A DNA stretch of 7,435 bases, from positions 1-7,435 of the forward strand of contig JAJYJL010000366.1 of the NCBI GenBank assembly GCA_021789565.1, read 5' to 3'. A program made the translations under genes and the position numbers. Under the pieces are notes generated by a model. That model was not told the DNA's origin, made no database searches, and was given only the letters and a program-made list of their open reading frames with translations. Origin of the DNA: Acidobacteriota bacterium (lineage in GTDB: Bacteria > Acidobacteriota > Terriglobia > UBA7540). Shown piece after piece: positions 7,102 through 7,435 of this stretch (position 1 is its first letter; each line of letters starts with the position of its first letter).

Positions 7102-7324
7102 TTCCTGATTTGGAATTCGTCCGGCTCTGGCTCCTATTCTCTTTCTGATGGAGTGCGCCTTAAGAGCGAAACAATAGGAGTTTCTCATTAGCAGGGTCTT
7201 ATGTTGTCGACGCCAAAACCATCGTAGTCACGCCGGCAAACTTTCCCGTTTTGAGATTGTCTAGCCCTTTTCCTATTTACCGGACGGGATGCGCGATGAA
7301 ATTGTCCGCCCTTAAATTCACTTC

Positions 7325-7348
7325 CCTCGGGGCTCTGGAATACCGAGG
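7325..7348. repeat. 6-bp inverted repeat with 12-nt loop
   Basis: CCTCGG (7325-7330) and CCGAGG (7343-7348) are exact reverse complements. No T-run follows on the plus strand. The short arms make this only a weak hairpin or operator candidate. Confidence 0.25.
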
Positions 7349-7352
7349 CTGA

Positions 7353-7370
7353 CTGCCGTAGTCTGCCGTA
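7353..7370. repeat. Tandem 8-bp direct repeat with 10-bp period
   Basis: CTGCCGTA occurs at 7353-7360 and again at 7363-7370. The 10-bp period equals about one DNA helical turn, so both copies face the same side of the helix, as in direct-repeat activator sites. The copies are exact; function is unknown. Confidence 0.4.
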
Positions 7371-7400
7371 TCGGCCCCTCCAAGAATTGGCGCCACTGTG

Positions 7401-7423
7401 TTTGTAACATACTGATATACAAA
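7401..7423. promoter_or_regulatory. Operator-like inverted repeat TTTGTA-N11-TACAAA
   Basis: TTTGTA (7401-7406) and TACAAA (7418-7423) are exact reverse complements with an 11-nt centre, a form common for dimeric repressors of the TetR, GntR or PadR kind. It overlaps a weak plus-strand promoter candidate: TTGTAA (7402-7407, 4 of 6), an 18-nt spacer, then GATATT (7426-7431, 4 of 6). If real, it would serve a rightward gene starting beyond the window. Symmetry is seen; the promoter and regulator are inferred. Confidence 0.35.
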
Positions 7424-7435
7424 CGGATATTCTGC

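Larger units (their letters stand above)
6649..7435. other. Non-coding region upstream of actA
   Basis: This 787-nt stretch has no convincing gene on either strand. The longest open frame (minus strand, 6844-7188, 114 codons) has no ribosome site and no recognisable family features. The region contains an AT-rich strip at about 6797-6845 that carries the likely operon promoter, a leader of about 150 nt before actA, and several palindromes and short repeats between 6968 and 7423 described separately. The right part may include the control region of a rightward gene that begins beyond the window. Confidence 0.75.

Noticed and set aside
7092..7148. Plus-strand 18-codon small ORF with an AAGGAG upstream
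   Set aside because: The AAGGAG is 14 nt from the ATG, too far for normal initiation, and the ORF starts inside the palindrome. No other support.
6844..7188. Minus-strand open frame of 114 codons upstream of actA
   Set aside because: No ribosome site before its ATG, no recognisable motif, low-order basic/polar composition, and it runs across the 13-bp inverted repeat and the palindrome at 7081. Probably chance.
7251..7279. Plus-strand promoter TTGAGA-17-TATTTA
   Set aside because: The -35 is good (5 of 6) but the -10 matches only 3 of 6, and no gene follows within the window.

Overview
This window is dominated by one minus-strand operon encoding Alternative Complex III (ACIII), the bc1-independent quinol:cytochrome c oxidoreductase. 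Transcription order, from the right end of the window to the left, is actA (pentaheme cytochrome c), actB (fused molybdopterin-like and iron-sulfur protein), actC (NrfD-like quinol subunit), actD (DUF3341 membrane protein), actE (monoheme cytochrome c lipoprotein) and actF (second NrfD-like subunit, cut by the left edge). All six are recognisable from motifs and family resemblance. The spacing is very tight: a 22-nt gap A-B, 4 nt B-C, 0 nt C-D, an 11-nt overlap D-E with a TTG start, and an ATGA overlap E-F. This points to a single mRNA with translational coupling.

How the parts work together (established for the family): menaquinol is oxidised at the membrane subunits ActC and/or ActF, electrons pass through the four Fe-S clusters of ActB to the hemes of ActA and ActE, and then to a soluble carrier or directly to a terminal oxidase. 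The sequence shows the expected cofactor set: five CXXCH in ActA, one in ActE, and four Cys-cluster groups in ActB, one of which has a Thr where a Cys would be and is expected to hold a 3Fe-4S cluster. The molybdopterin-like half of ActB has no N-terminal Cys cluster and is presumably a scaffold without molybdenum.

Region by region: 1-6648 is coding almost without interruption. 6649-7435 (787 nt) contains no convincing gene. It holds a good sigma70-like promoter for the operon (minus strand, 6805-6833), a roughly 150-nt 5' leader with a small hairpin, and further upstream several palindromes and repeats that look like regulatory DNA. Some of these may belong to an unseen neighbour to the right.

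Organism: the gene order, the Tat-extended ActB and the protein style fit Acidobacteriota or a related soil/sediment lineage with an aerobic respiratory chain. This is inference from general resemblance; no marker gene settles it. No mobile element, CRISPR array, tRNA or rRNA was seen. I do not see a previously undescribed system here. The least explained material is the repeat-rich non-coding region upstream of actA.
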